Shown: positions 1 through 13,589, counted from the first letter of the stretch. The stretch is 64,000 nucleotides of DNA from Dirofilaria immitis (GCA_024305405.1 JAKNDB010000085.1:434001-498000), one strand, 5' to 3'. The notes: generated by a model not told the origin, from the sequence alone. Program-made: numbers and translations.

Positions 1-1678
1 TGTTGATTTGTTTAAAAAAACGAAAATAAAAATATAGAATTTTTGTTTAGAGACGATGGATTATCATGCTCATAACTTAAAAAAGCACCTACCTCAATAT
101 ATTAGGTTTTACAAGCAAATAAACGAATGATAAAGGTTATGATAAACGTTCTCAAACAATTATATTCACAATAAAAATTTCTTGACATCCATGATGTTCA
201 GCCATTTGGTAAATTAGAATTATTTCAAGAAAGACATGAAAATAGAAAGACAAATGTTGAAGAAATGAAATAGCTAACTTACTTTTCGATATGAAGAGAA
301 TGATGTTATCATGGCGTTAAAATTTCAATTAAGCATCACAAATAAAATTATCACTACTTTCATTTATCATTGTTGGATTAATTATTTTTATATGCAAATC
401 TATATCTATCTATCTATATATAAATAAAATATTCGTACTTTATCGTTTCTTAAATAAAATATCGCAAAGTCTAATAAAAATAGTAAGCCGTATCTGATCA
501 TTTCTCGAACATTTCAAAATACCAAAAGCTTTCTCGATTTTCTCGCTTTCATCCTTTAATTGACAATATGTCGAGTTATCAGGCTGAAATTGTTCGCTTT
601 TTTTTTAATCTTTTAATTGAGAAAATAGAGAGAATTGTTATCAAAAATATAGCATTAACGAGATTGGTAATTCAGATAAATTCAATATTTATTTTTGCTT
701 AGAAAAATAATCAAATTATTTTGATAATTCAATTTTGAAATTATCTAAAAAACAAGAAAATTTAGAAGATTTAATAATGATAATAGACTTGTATTTTATA
801 GTGTAAATCATTGATTTCATTATGTTTTTTGCGGATATAACAATTTTAATATTTTTTTTGTTTGTTCAAAACTACAATGAAATGATTTAATCGATGATAT
901 ATCAACAAATTTCCATTTTATTTGACAGCTAAATTCGACTAAATGTTTATTAAATTTGCTTAAATAAAAAAAAAAACTTGTAAGCTTGTAAAAATCAACT
1001 TTGAAACTTGAAATATCGTTTTTAATCTATGACCATTGTTATGTCCCGTAACACATAATATTAGTGTTTAAATTGATCACTAACTATATCATATAAGTGA
1101 TGCAATAAATAAATAAATGTAATACTTATTACGTTTACTAACATATGATATTATGATCTACTGATATTTGATAGTAATATCACATTCAATTGTAATCGAA
1201 CCTTAACAATTTGTTCTTACATTTGAAAAAATTTTAAAAAATTATTAGCATAAGTTTTATGCAAATTTTAAACTGATAGATTTGTCGCATATTTATCTAT
1301 CAACCGTATGAAAAATAAAATAAATGAATTAAAAAAAAAAAAAAAAAGAAATAATTATTCGCATTAGCTGTAAAGATATTTGCTGATCGGTTGAAATTTT
1401 CATCGTAGAAGAAAATAGAAAATACGAAATAGAAAGAAGGAAAGGATTTAACAGTAAATAAGAACGTTAAGTTTATCAAAAAGTAAAGTTTTATATTTAT
1501 AATCAAATAATTTTATTTTATTACAAAGCATTCTTACTTTATCCATTATGTATATTCTTGATTGAAAAGGCTTTTATAAAAATTTCATTTTAGAAGTTAG
1601 AAAAAAATTTGAATTTATCTAATTTAAAGTTGAATTTGAATAATTTTAGAAAACGTATCAAAATACAAGACGTGTGTC
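1..1678. other. AT-rich upstream region of spe-4
   Basis: No coding exon, RNA gene or mobile element is supported here. The sequence is AT-rich with homopolymer runs and a short (TATC)n/(TA)n stretch near 400-425. It presumably holds the 5' flank of the presenilin gene, whose first recognisable exon starts at 1679; an acceptor-like TTTTAG at 1644-1649 could mark a trans-splice site or an earlier cis intron. Confidence 0.5.
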
Positions 1679-4600
1679 ATGTTACAAACATCAATGAATG
1701 AAATGTATAAAGATGAGAAGGAAATTATGATAGCTATTGAATATTGGACAAAACAATTAAAACAGGTCATTTATTTCGTTGAATAATTTAGCAAAATTTT
1801 TTTATAAATTCTATTAAGCTAACCATTTATACTTAATTTTCATCCAACTTTCATTATTCAATACTCAAATATTTTGGAGGAATAAAATCAAATTGATCGA
1901 ATTAATTTATCAAATTATTTTAAATAATTTGATAAATTAAGATAAAACGCTAAGATAATCGATGAATTTAAATTTTTCGAAGAATATTTTTTTTTTTAAA
2001 AAAAAGTAAAATGAAAATGAATGAAAAACGATATCGGAAATGAAATTTTGTATTGCACATATATATGCGAAAGTAATATGTGCAATTAATTATCTCTCAG
2101 ACAGAGTTTTCCTAATTTTTAATCATTTCAATTCATTCATATCCAATGATACTTTATGAATTATGAAATAAATCATGATAATTTTATAATATTATACTTA
2201 AAATAAAAATTATATGCTTATAGTTGTAATGCATTTATCATAAAATTTGCTTAATTTGTTTAATGATAAAAATTTTGGAAAATGAAATAAGATATATTTA
2301 TAGGTTGAAAAGTTATTGATCCCTGTTACTCTCAATATATTTCTAACATTAATTGTTTGGATTGGTGTATATCATACAAGAACAGATTCAAATTCAGTAT
2401 TCTATTATATGCTTGATCCGGATCATAATCATACAACTGGAAATGAAATCATCGATGGAATGGTTCGAATTTTAAATTTATGCAATTAATCAAGCAGCAA
2501 TATATTATTGACATATTATTTCTATTTTTACTATTCTTCTACGATCTGCTGAAATATCATCAAACATTTCCTGATAAGCGTTTTTTTTCTTATCACATAA
2601 AAAGATAGGATCTATCAATTATTTTAAGTTTAAAATTATCAAGAAACGAGTCTTGATTGAAAACAGAGAGAAAAAAATCTAATGAATAGTAGAAGAAATT
2701 ATTCGGCTACATTCAATTGAATTACATTTAATGGCAATCAAGACGATTGATTTGTATTAAGATTTACCGATCATTTTGTTCAATGCATTTTTGATGTCGA
2801 TCTTACCAAATATCAGATCATGTAAAAATAATTGTGCAAATTTCAGATCACTTTTGAAGCATCTTCATCAAACTAATACCTTTTACTAATTGAACTGCTT
2901 TCGTATTGCCATGGCACATTTCGATGACCTTTAAACTTTTAGCATTATATCCTATAATCAATGAAACCTTTGATCTGATGATTATAAGCTAATCAAATTT
3001 GTTAAATTAATTTTTACTGTATAATATATAAAAAAAAACCATGCAAAGTTTGATGAAAAATTTTGCAGGTAAATGGAATTGGATGTGTGCTAATGTTAGC
3101 TATGATAAGTTTTGCATTACTTGCTATGGCATTATATGACTATAAGCGATTAGTTCAAATGTGGTTATACATGTCATGTGTCCTAATCATTTTCGGAGTA
3201 TTTGCTTCATTCTTAGTGTATGCTTCTAATTTGCATACTATAGTAGTAGTTAATAATAGGGAAGAGAAGATTGAACAACATTCTTATCTTTCATCATAAA
3301 CTTTCAGAATCGATTATTCATTTCATGATATCTTCGATTGCTTTGCCTCTTTAACTTCTTCTAACAATGAAAATTGTTAGATAACATATATAAAATTCTT
3401 CAACACAACAATCTATTCCATTTAAGAAATTTAAGATATTTTACAACAAATGTAGTAGAATCAATTAATTTACATATTCTTTATTTATTACGAAAAATAT
3501 TATTGACACTAATAAAACTTAATTAGTTAGCAATTAGCGCGAAATGATTTACCAGTTAGATTGCAATACAAAGATAGAATGAATGTTCATTTGCCTATAT
3601 GAATGCTAATCATATAAACATTCTTTAATCCGGAATAATTATAATTTATAGCTGTTTAGAATTAAATTAAGATAAGCTAAAATAAAAGCTGATATAAATT
3701 AATTTTTCGTATTAAATAAACATACAAAATGATATCACATTAATTAAAATACATTTACATAACGAATTAAGCGCTATTTTTTTTTTTTGATCATTACTTT
3801 CAAAAGTCAGTTCATAAAATATCTTATGGATATAAATTTTATGCTTCAATTGAGTACTACAATTGAATTTAGACGAATTAAAAGATCATAAGAGGAAATG
3901 AAATATTTCTGTTGGCAAATTTTAAATAGCATTGATCCAGTTATATCATTAGATATTTTCTATCATTCTGATTTAAACCAATCTTTTAAAAGCAAATAAT
4001 CTAAACTTGATAATAGAATATTTCAGAGACTTATTCAAAGCATTTGGCTTTCAAACTGCTCCTCCTATACTTACAACGATAATTGTCATCTTATATGGTA
4101 CCGTTGGTATTCTTGTATTCTTCACCAAAAGAACCCCTCTTTACATGCATCAATTTTATGTCATCTGTAATTGTTCACTGGTTTCTGTATTTTATCTTCG
4201 AATGTTTCCCACACATACAGCATGGTTTGTATTGGTGTGTATTATTATTTGGGGTAAGTTGATGAGTTGTTGATCAAGAATTTGTATACATTTATAAACC
4301 GTTTATTTCTCCTTATTAGCTATTTATTTTAAGTAACATTTCTAGAAAATCTTTTCTTTTCGTCGAGATCTGAAATACTTGGGAAGATACAAACAGCACC
4401 ATGATTAAGATATACTCCATGTAATTATCTGATTTTATTAACTTCTTTCAAATATGTATACAAGATCGATCAAAATGTTGGGAAAAGGGAACGAGTTGAA
4501 AAATTGAAAGTTCGAAGAAAAATGAGGAACTGAATCTTTTAGAAAATATAAAATACTATTTCGATATGGTACCAATTTCAATCATATCATAAAGAAAGAC

Positions 4601-6310
4601 TAAGCTAATTTTTACTAGAATATAAGAATGGATTCAGATGCATTCGCAGTGCTCGCACCTATAGGTCCATTACGACGTATCAATGAAAAAGCTCATGAAT
4701 ATAGCGATCAAGTCAGTCAGTTGTTATCGTCAATTTTCATCAATCATTCATCATAAATAAGCAATAAGAAATTTATTTATAAAGCATACATTGTATAAAT
4801 TACTTGCACATTTCAATAGTAATCTTTGTTTGTTTCTTACAGGTATTACGATTCTTAATGTTCACGGCTGAAGACAGAAATAATACGTCACATATTGAAA
4901 CTGTAAGTTATCTTAGATTAATAAATTTTATCAGTCTCATTAAATATCGTTTATTAAAATATAAGTGCGCAATATTCTATCGCAATTATTAGCTGAGAGA
5001 TATTCGTTTTTTTTTTTTTTTTAATCATTGAATTGGAATAGACATTAATTATTTGAGATAAGAATAGAACTAATAGTTATTATTTGAATGAAATCTGTCA
5101 TTACTTAAAAACAAGAATCCTTTTAAAAATTAATTTAATATCAATAAGATTCTTCATCTTTAATAAATTCAAACAATTATTTTCCTAAATCAATTATTTC
5201 CTGATCTTATCACTTTTATCAGGATTTATAAAAGAAACGAATCGATTTGAAAACAACTTATCGGACATGAAAAAAAAAATTTATTTCAATGCTAATCATT
5301 TAGGCCGTTGTAGACAAATATGATACTCAGAATGAATTAAATGAAAATCATGAAATAATTTCCATAACAATATTGGATTCGGTACTTTTCAAACTTAATA
5401 TATAATATCGCTATACTTTTTAACAATTTCTATAAATTATCTAAGAAAGCTTGAATTTGAAATAATTTTAACGTATGTTTTTGAAGTTAGAAGAAGTAGA
5501 AGACAAACGTATCCGACGACGTAAAACATCACATTTAAAAAATAACACGCAAGCTGAAACAGTCACGATTCGCGCAAAGTTTGAAAAAATCTAATGAACA
5601 AAAAAATGATAGAATGAAATCTACAGTTTATGATGCTTTGAATGATGGATGTAAGAACACTCATTATTCTTTCTTAAATTCTCCTCTCTTTATTAAGCAG
5701 ATATAGAAATTTCATATTAATTTCTAGGAGTAGAAGATTCGTATTAATTAGATGTGGGAAATTCGTATTTGTAGAATTAATTTTTAAATTAAAATAATAG
5801 AATAAATTGAAAAATTTAATTTTGTTTGCTTATTTTAATTACTTTGCATATATTTGCTTATTATCATAGAAAAAAGATTGAACAAATTATTTCTACCAAT
5901 TTATCTTATTGATCTATTAATTTAGCAATCAATTAATGAACAGTTATTATGCTTATTCTTTCATGCAATTTAATCATATCACTCGATGATATGTTTAAAT
6001 AAATAAGATTCTTCAAAATATGTAAATTTTCAGCATCGGTTCGTCTTGGTATGGGAGATTTCGTCTTTATAGCTTACTGGTAGGTAAAGCAGCTGCAACG
6101 CATAGTGCAATGTGTGTTGTTGGTTCAGTGATCGGTATACTGGTCGGATTGATTGTAACCTTGACAATATTATCCGGCGATGATGAAACCACTCCAGCAT
6201 TACCTGTATCAATTACCATCGCATTATTGCTACATTTTGGAATCTATCTATTCGTCGAGCCATTCTACAGACAACTTGTGATCACTCCAAAATTATTCCT
6301 TCTACTCTAA
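1679..6310 (+). CDS. spe-4: spe-4-like sperm presenilin (aspartyl intramembrane protease), 9 exons
   Basis: Presenilins are multipass membrane aspartyl proteases; SPE-4 is the divergent sperm presenilin of Caenorhabditis, needed for sperm organelle segregation. Exons as read: 1679-1765, 2304-2462, 3069-3217, 4027-4253, 4638-4711, 4843-4902, 5304-5381, 5487-5650, 6034-6310. Exon 2 reads WIGVY followed by TTGN, exon 4 CNCSLVSVFYLR, exon 5 AVLAPIGPLRR, and exon 9 RLGMGDFVF and TTPALPVSIT. The first catalytic Asp is made at the exon 4/5 junction (W-D); the second is in GMGDF; PALP is intact. These local motifs resemble SPE-4 more than SEL-12 or HOP-1 as I recall them. Two one-base shifts are needed: one in the hydrophilic loop (exon 8, probably the A run 5584-5589) and one in the T run 6066-6068. 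With these the product is about 424 aa. The N-terminus and the exon 8 acceptor (AAG rather than CAG) are the weakest parts. A young pseudogene is possible. Confidence 0.9.
1904..1938. repeat. Perfect 35-nt palindrome in spe-4 intron 1
   Basis: Two 17-nt arms (1904-1920 and 1922-1938) are exact reverse complements around a single central T. It is purely AT-rich apart from the TATCAAA core. It may be a cruciform-prone site or a remnant of a small inverted-repeat element; no function can be assigned. Confidence 0.8.
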
Positions 6311-9270
6311 AATATTATCATATTAAAGAGATTTAGGAAGATATTTTGATTGCTACAATTTTATAACATTAAGTATATTTTACAAATTTGCTAGCTTATA
6401 TTTTTATTTCGCAAATCAGATTTCTGACCGAAAAGCCACTAGGAAATATTCTTATTAATTTAAAAATTAATTTAAAAATTTTCTTTTGATCGTTTCATTG
6501 TTTTTGGACAATCATTATATGTAAGAAGGATTCGGTATTTGTAATAATAGTTGTCTTCGATATTGACAAGAATTCATTGGAATTGGTTAAATTTATATTT
6601 GAGATTTGTTGAATATATGATTTTATGAAATTAACGTAATCAAATTTGCATTTGCTATCTTTTCATGTTGTTTCAATTTAAATATCTTTTACAAGTAAGA
6701 AACATAAAAATAAGAAATTACAACTTCCTATTCGAAATATTTAATTGAGAAAGTTCACAAATTGGTATGCTAATCATCATATCTTCCTTGAATAATTTTT
6801 GATTACTCTAAGCTTTTAATTATCAGGTTTTTAGGAAAATTAGTAATCGCTATTAATGATAATGGCTAAATTCATTTGATGCTAAAATTTATAGTTAGCT
6901 TATAGTTTCGGAAATTTCATCCTTTTGATTACGCAGAAAATTCACTGTTGATAGAATTCACTTTACTGTCTGATATGATACATGCTGACCGATTAATTTC
7001 TAATAAATTCATTTCTATATTTTCCCAATATTTCTATCATTATCATATTTTTTGCTTCTTTTATAGTAATTGAATCTTGAAATCGATTAACTTTTTAGCT
7101 TCATTCTTAAACTGTAATAATAGTAAGAATTTATGTCTGTGAATATGAGGGATGGTTAATTTAATCGCTCCGACAGATATAAAACATAGTATATCAATAT
7201 TTATTTCATTTTCTTTTATTTCAATAATTTAAAAATCTTTTTTTTTCAGTCGAATTTGTTTTACGAATTTTTTCTCATTTTTAATCTGAAAAGTGCAACA
7301 GTTAATGTATGTTTTGATAAATATTCTTCCATTTTCAACTTAATATAATGTTTAGATTTGGAAATAGATTTAGATTTGATTTATTATAACTTTTCATTCG
7401 TCATCTTTTTATCTAAAAAGTTTCCGAGATTTCTTGCATTTCATTTTATTTCGAAATGAAAAACTTGATGGAAGAAAGAAAAAGCAAAATATATCTAGTA
7501 CAATATTAAATTGATTTTAATTCATTCTATATTTCATTATTTAATTCACTCTATACGGCTAATTAAATTAGCTACTATTATCAATAAATTCAAACTTCTT
7601 AAGAATTTGATTAAATGGATTTAATCACTTTGAAAAGAAATCTATTGAAAATTCATAGCATGATATCAATGAATCATTAATTTAAGCCCAAGTATTCGCC
7701 TGATTTTTACTTCAACTAAAAAAATAATGACAAAAGATATTTAAAAATACGGCGAAATGGAGATGCATTTTTACATCTCAAGGAAAACACTGACATTTAA
7801 AAATAATCATTTTCATGATTGAACTGAAAAATATTCTGCTAATAATCATTTCCAAATATTATCTTATAATAAATAAGTTTGAAAAAATAGATCAAATATT
7901 GGTTAAATATTATGTCGGATGTATTTTTACTCAAAACCTTGTTCGAATGATAGCAAATTTCATAATTAATATTTTAAATTCAAAGTTCAAATTTTAGATC
8001 AATTTTACATCAATAATTTATGACATTTATTGATTGATGCATAAGATTTCTTCAATATTTAATATTTTTTATAAGAAGATATGAATGATAACTATATGAT
8101 TATCATTCACTGCGATATATTTATAATATATGAATGATAATTAATATTAAACAATACACGAATAATGTATTAATATAATTATTATTCACTATGACAAACT
8201 TTTTATTAGTAATTAAGTTTTCTTTTTAAGCTGTATATATGATATACGTATGAAATAAGCAACAGTTGTCAACAGTTTGATAAATATCTACTTTCTTAGT
8301 CCGATAGAGATCAATTAGTAGAAAAGTAATTTGAATACGAATAAAAGGCAGATAATTAAAAGGACTACTGAAAGTTCCAGGCTTTCCTTTCCGTCATTAT
8401 TTTCCTATTGGTCACTCTCGCCCTAGTGCTCCTAGTAGTCCTCTCATTGATGGATCTAAAATTGAAATTTGTAAAAAGTTTCCGAAAAATTAAAAAAGAA
8501 AGCATCATACTTTTCACATTTCTATTAGGAAACTCATCTGGACTATGAAAATATCATGGACAGCCAATAGTTAAATACTTAAAAGATAAGTTTGCATTGA
8601 TAATCTAAAATTAGCTATGTGCAATGAGTTAAAATTTTGCAAAAAATTTCAAACTTTTGATTGTTGAAATTTTTAGAAAAAGAGTCAGAAAAGGGATACC
8701 AAGAGTATTTAAAAGATCACTTCAAAATAGAAATTTTTCCTTAATTTCATTTTTGCATATTTCATGATTGATGAATTAAATTTAAAAAAACTATCAATAA
8801 TTATATAAGAAACAAATCATAATCAATCGATTGGAATATAGATACATATCCGAATTATTATGGTATTGTCGAGAAATTTAAATTGAATCTTGACGAGAAA
8901 TAATCTATTACCATTGGGAATCAAACATCTGATATGAATCTTTTCATAGAACAAAGAAATATTACAAGACTTCATCGTGTAATGATTGCGTCGAATATAA
9001 TAAAGCATAATATGATAATAATTATTGATAGGATCTATAAAAGTTACATTCAACTTTTGTTACATTGAACTTTTGATGATTGAATGATAAGAGATCGGTA
9101 ATCATGCTTAGGCTTTGGATTTACATTTAAGGTTAGACTTGATTTGTTCAAACTTTTCATTTACATTCCGGATTTAGAACTGCATTTTGCTTTAAACTAT
9201 GCTAATAGCAATAGTAATAGTAGTAGCAGTAGTAATAATAATAATTGTAGTAGTAGTAATAATGATAATA
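6311..9270. other. Intergenic region between spe-4 and zinc-finger copy A
   Basis: AT-rich intergenic DNA. Short open frames at 7815-7997 and 8823-9053 have AT-driven composition and no recognisable domain. Small AT hairpins occur near 8085-8180. The only GC-richer patch is around 8360-8460 (see separate entry). Confidence 0.6.
8361..8442. ncRNA. Possible structured 82-nt segment (unidentified)
   Basis: A GC-richer island has 9-nt ends that are exact reverse complements (8361-8369 AGGACTACT and 8434-8442). Directly inside lies a 5-bp hairpin (GAAAG 8370-8374 with CTTTC 8382-8386, 7-nt loop). The length and closing stem recall a tRNA, but there is no T-arm consensus, so a tRNA is rejected. 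Orientation unknown; chance is possible. Confidence 0.2.
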
Positions 9271-9300
9271 AACAATTAGTAATAATAATAATAACGAATA
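9205..9300. repeat. Imperfect TAG/TAA trinucleotide microsatellite
   Basis: The tract alternates AGT/TAG and AAT/ATA triplets with interruptions. It lies at the outer edge of duplicated block A. The corresponding edge of copy C (about 14880-14930) has only a short AAT/CAA-rich stretch. Confidence 0.8.
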
Positions 9301-10730
9301 TATATGTAAATAAACAATAAAAATTTAACTGCTATAAATGAAGTAAGAAACAAAAATTGAGGATGAAAAATTGACCAAATAGCAAGAATTCAATTGATAA
9401 ATGTCCGCTATCAGTTCGCATATGCTCTGCTAAGTGTGAGGATTGCGAGAAACTTTTCCCATATTCCAAACAATTGTATGGCTTCTCACCGATATAAATT
9501 CGCATATGGATTTTAAAACTACTTGCTAGTTCTTTTCCGCATATAGTACACTTAAATTTTTTCTACGTTCGTTTTTTTTTCTTATCCGCTTCTTGAATCG
9601 GTAAATTCGATGGTTCGCCCTGTTCGTCGTTCATTATTTTATTCAATTTCTTTGACTTATTCTCTGCTTTTTGAATTGATATGTTAGATTGATCCGCTAC
9701 TTCTTTTATATTCATTTTTGGAATTGATAAGTCTAACACCTCTTTTTGCTCTTCATTTTCACTTCCATCACTGAAAAGTCCAACAACTCCCTTGTTCCCT
9801 TCGTTCCACACTCAGTTCAAATAAATCAAACGGTTCTGTTAATTGTGGTTGCTATTCCTCAAATTATATGATATTGCTTATCTAGTAATCTGTTGAAATT
9901 TTGAAATCTTCAAAATATTGTAATATCATGTTATTCTTATCTTAAAATTTTAATTAATTTACCGTTTGAATGCTGCATAATTGAAAGATGAAAAAGGAAA
10001 AATAGATGAAACGCATTTTGATAAACGTTCGTTTTTGCGATTTCTGAAAAAAATAATTAAATTTGACAAACACAATTGTAGTGAAGAAATAGGAATTATC
10101 TGCTCTCTGTGATTACGCATCTTCACAAAGGATTTGATCTTGAGAAAAAATTTTTCTAAATAAATTAGTATTGAATTTATAAAGATTTTACATTCATTCA
10201 TTATTATTAGTAAAATGTGCATAAGAAATTATTCCTAATGGATATTGGCTGCAAATATCATAAAGTAAAGTTATACAATTTGAATTTTTATAGCAAAATA
10301 TTATAACAGGAAAGAGAAAATCGCTATGAAATTCATGAGAAATTAATAATATTCAAAAAACGGCACTCATTTGCACATTTTTGCGATGAAGATTCAAAAT
10401 CTCTTTCACGACACAAAATTCGAAAAAGCAATTGATATTCTTCAAATGTAATAAAATGAAATTTAAAGTTGAAAACGCTAAAATTTTAGTCGAGAAATTG
10501 ATGCAAAAATAACTTGGTGTCACATCTGTCAGTTTCAATTGTACGAATCATCAAGAACTGTATATATAAATGCTTGTTCAGGTGGAAGTGCCAATCTATG
10601 TATAATGGAAATAGCAATCCACGTTGTATAACAAAAATTTAGGAGATTATTCTTAGCATCACTATTTAATCCTTTATATCAAAAAAAAAATTATATGAAT
10701 TATTGTATTACATTTTTTAAAATAATTTAC
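9271..10730 (-). repeat. Duplicated block, copy A (decayed)
   Basis: From about 9300 to 10730 this sequence matches copy C (about 14880-16770) in the same orientation and copy B in the opposite one. The match includes a zinc-finger gene remnant and a long non-coding flank; for example, stretches starting at 9880 and at 15880 agree over more than 100 nt with few changes. Relative to C it lacks most of the finger array. Edges are approximate. Confidence 0.8.
9373..9836 (-). pseudogene. C2H2 zinc-finger / LDLS-repeat gene remnant, copy A
   Basis: On the minus strand an acidic segment (9563-9811) carries VLDLSIPK and DEQGE motifs. It is followed in the same frame, after a single TAG at about 9560, by finger sequence CTICGKEL...HMRIY and NCLEYGKSF...HMRT. 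The first finger has lost its last His (Tyr instead) and the second has lost its second Cys (Tyr). The remaining fingers are deleted, so that finger sequence runs directly into 3' flank. It is clearly non-functional as a zinc-finger protein. The acidic half is closely related to the LDLS segment of copies B and C, with a shorter repeat array. Confidence 0.8.
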
Positions 10731-11547
10731 ATTAACATCAAACAAAAGAAAATTAAAATAACATTTTTACTCTGATTCCACAATCGTTTTCTTCTATAAC
10801 AAATACTGTCAACAATTCGACAAATTTTTTTGATAGAAAAGCAAATACAAAAGTTCAATCAAAATTTTGCTCCATCAGTATAGAAATTCTTTCTTTTATA
10901 ATAAACAGTATTTTAGCCATATAAGAGCTAATAAGTAAAATGGGCGAGAAATATGAAACGTACAAGAAAAATAAAAGAATGTGCAAAAGAAGCATAAAAT
11001 ATGTTAAGCTATGAAAAGCATAAAAATGAGGTGATATAAAAATAAAATATATGTAAATAAATTGAATAAAAAGTATATTCATCTATTAGAGTATGCTATT
11101 ACTGTTACATACGAATATTATTTAATTAATGCATATAACAAGTAAAAAGTTATTTTTTAGATGACTCGAAATCAGATTCAAATTAATCAACAGCAAATAA
11201 TCAGTTGTGAAAGTCATCTTACATTTATCACAACATTTTTTTTTCTTATTAATTTTCTTACATGGTAATAAACATGGATTACATAATGTTGAACATATAT
11301 GTTCAAAATGATGTAGTTATTTAAATCCACTGATTTTGTTTTTATTACATTTTAGATAATAATTCTCCCTTACCAATCAATAACTCATGGTTTTTAATAA
11401 TAATATTATTCCAATATATTGCGTTAAATTTTTTTATTTTAATATTAACTGACCATTAGTATTTTTGTATGAATTTTTACATTTTAGTTTTAATTTCCTA
11501 CTGTAATTTACGTTGTTAGAGCCATGAATTGCCCTTTTGATCTACTG
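10731..11547. other. Unique AT-rich spacer between blocks A and B
   Basis: No gene or repeat recognised. Open frames on the minus strand (10855-11082) are hydrophobic, AT-driven and lack initiation or domain support. Confidence 0.5.
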
Positions 11548-13589
11548 CATATTTATCATTTCAATTTACCTAATTTAATACATACGTGAATGCACCAAAT
11601 TTGAAAACAAAGTTAAAATTTCAGCAAGAATTTGTAAATATCAACAAAGAAATTAATAAAATAACTTCGACTTTTATAAATCAATAAAATCAATTGCGAG
11701 AAATGTTTTTCAATTAGAAGAGATATATTGCTGCAATTCTTTTTCTTTTCACTAATTTGACTTCGACTAGAAAATGTGGAAAAATTGAAGTGAAATGAAG
11801 TTGTATGGACAACTTATTTTAAATAATTCAATATACAATAATTCATCTATCATAAAAATAACATAATTCAAATGATTCATTTTTTTTTATATAAAGGATT
11901 AAACAGTGGTGCTAAACATGGACCGAAAAATCTCCCCTTTGTTATTATATGTAGATTACTATTTCCATTATACATAGATTAACACTCCCACCTGAACAAA
12001 CATTTATATATGCAGTTCTTGATGATTCGTACAATTGAAACTGACAGATGTGACACCGAGTTATTTTTGTATCAATTTCTCGACAAAAATTTTGGCCTTT
12101 TCAACTTTAAATTTCATTTCATTTCGTTTGAAGAATATTAATTGCCTTTAATTTTGTGTCGTGAAAGAGATTTTGAATCTTCATCACAAAAATATGTAAA
12201 TGAGCGCCCTTTTCTGAAAATATGATTAATTTCTCACGAATTTAATTTCATGGCGTTATTTGTCTCTCCTTGTTGTAATATTTTGTTATAAAAATTCAAA
12301 TTGTATAACTTAACTTTACGATATCTACAGCCAATCTTCATTAAAAATAACTTGTTATATTTATGATATAAGCGAAAAATATCACATTTTACTAATAATG
12401 AATATAAAATCTTTATAAATCCAATGCTAATTTACCTAGAAAATTTTTTTTAGAAAAATTTTTCTCAACATTAAATTCTTTGTGACCACGCGTAATCGCA
12501 GAGAGCAGATAATCCTATTTCTTCAATGCAACTGTGTCTGCTCAATTTAACTTTTTTTTTCAGAAATCGCAAAAACGAATGTTTATCAAAATGCGTTTCA
12601 TCTATTTTTCCTTTTTCATCTTTCAATTATGCAGCATTCAAACGGTAAATTAATTAAAATTTTAAGATAAGAATAACATGATATTACAATATTTTGAAGA
12701 TTTCAAAATTTCAACAGATTACGAGATAAGCAATATCATATAATTTGAGGAATCGCAACCACAACTAACAGTACCGTTAGATTTATCTAAACTGGATGTG
12801 GAACGAAGAGAACCGCTGGACTTATCAGTGATGGAAGTGAATGACGAACAAACATCAGTGATGAAAATGAATGACGAGCGAGCAAACAGAAGTGTTAAAC
12901 CTATCAGTGATGAAAGTGAATGACGAGCAAACAGAGTTGTTAGACTTGTCAATTCCAAAAGTGAATATAAAAGAAACAGCGGAACAATCCAATATATTTA
13001 TACAAAAACTAGAGAATGAGTCAATGAAATTAAATAAAGTAATGAATGATGAACAAGGAGAATTATCCAATTTACTGATTCAAGAAGCGGATAAGAAAAA
13101 AACAATAGTAGAAAAAAATCAAATGTACTATATGCGGAAAAGAACTGGCAAACAGTTTGAAAAAGCATATGCGAATTCATACTGGTGAGAAGGTGTGCAA
13201 TTGTTCGGAATGTGGGAAAAGTTTCACGCAATCCTCGCACTTAACAGCTCATATGCGAACTCATAACAATGATAGACCTTACAAATGCTCAGAATGTTGG
13301 AAAAGTTTCCGGCAATCCTCGCACTTAACAGCTCATATGCGAATTCATAGCGGTGAGAAGCCGTACAATTGTTCGGAATGTAGGAAAAGTTTTGCTCTAA
13401 GAAGTACTTTAAAAATGCATATGATAATTCATTGCAAAGACAGAATCATCTTCAAATGTTCTTTATGCGGTAGTAGTTTTAAATGGAACAGAAGTTTAAA
13501 ATTTCACATAAAGTATTTTCATGCTAATGAAACAAATATTTAAAAATTTGAAACTAAAATATACATTGCTATTACCGAGATTGTTGATT
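11548..13589 (+). repeat. Large inverted repeat, arm B
   Basis: This arm of about 2.04 kb is the reverse complement of arm C (14989-17060). They are nearly identical over non-coding flank and coding part, differing by small indels. One is a 45-nt coding repeat unit present in C but missing from B; another is about 14 nt present in B and deleted in C near 15119. The outer edges are sharp at the sequence GCATATTTATC (11548) and its complement ending at 17060. The spacer is about 1.4 kb. Confidence 0.9.
12744..13543 (+). pseudogene. C2H2 zinc-finger gene with PLDLS repeats, copy B (frame-broken)
   Basis: Likely a DNA-binding transcription regulator. An acidic region (open from 12744) contains two PLDLS motifs, then LNLS and LLDLS repeats with the spacer VNDEQTE. 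It is interrupted by a 4-nt GCGA insertion near 12879 relative to copy C. Downstream, in another frame, five C2H2 fingers follow: CTICGKEL (about 13124), CSECGKSF, CSECWKSF, CSECRKSF and CSLCGSSF, with TGEK-type linkers, ending at 13543. Fingers 2 and 3 share the same helix QSSHLTA. The acidic and finger frames differ near 13105, where the finger frame has TAG TAG; either an intron with an unseen donor or a shared shift separates them. Copy B has all five fingers; copy C has the intact acidic part. Confidence 0.75.

Noticed and set aside
12719..13240. Minus-strand ORFs at 12719-12958, 12855-13070 and 12998-13240
   Set aside because: They are antisense shadows of the zinc-finger/LDLS copy B; the same shadows appear at the mirrored positions of copy C.
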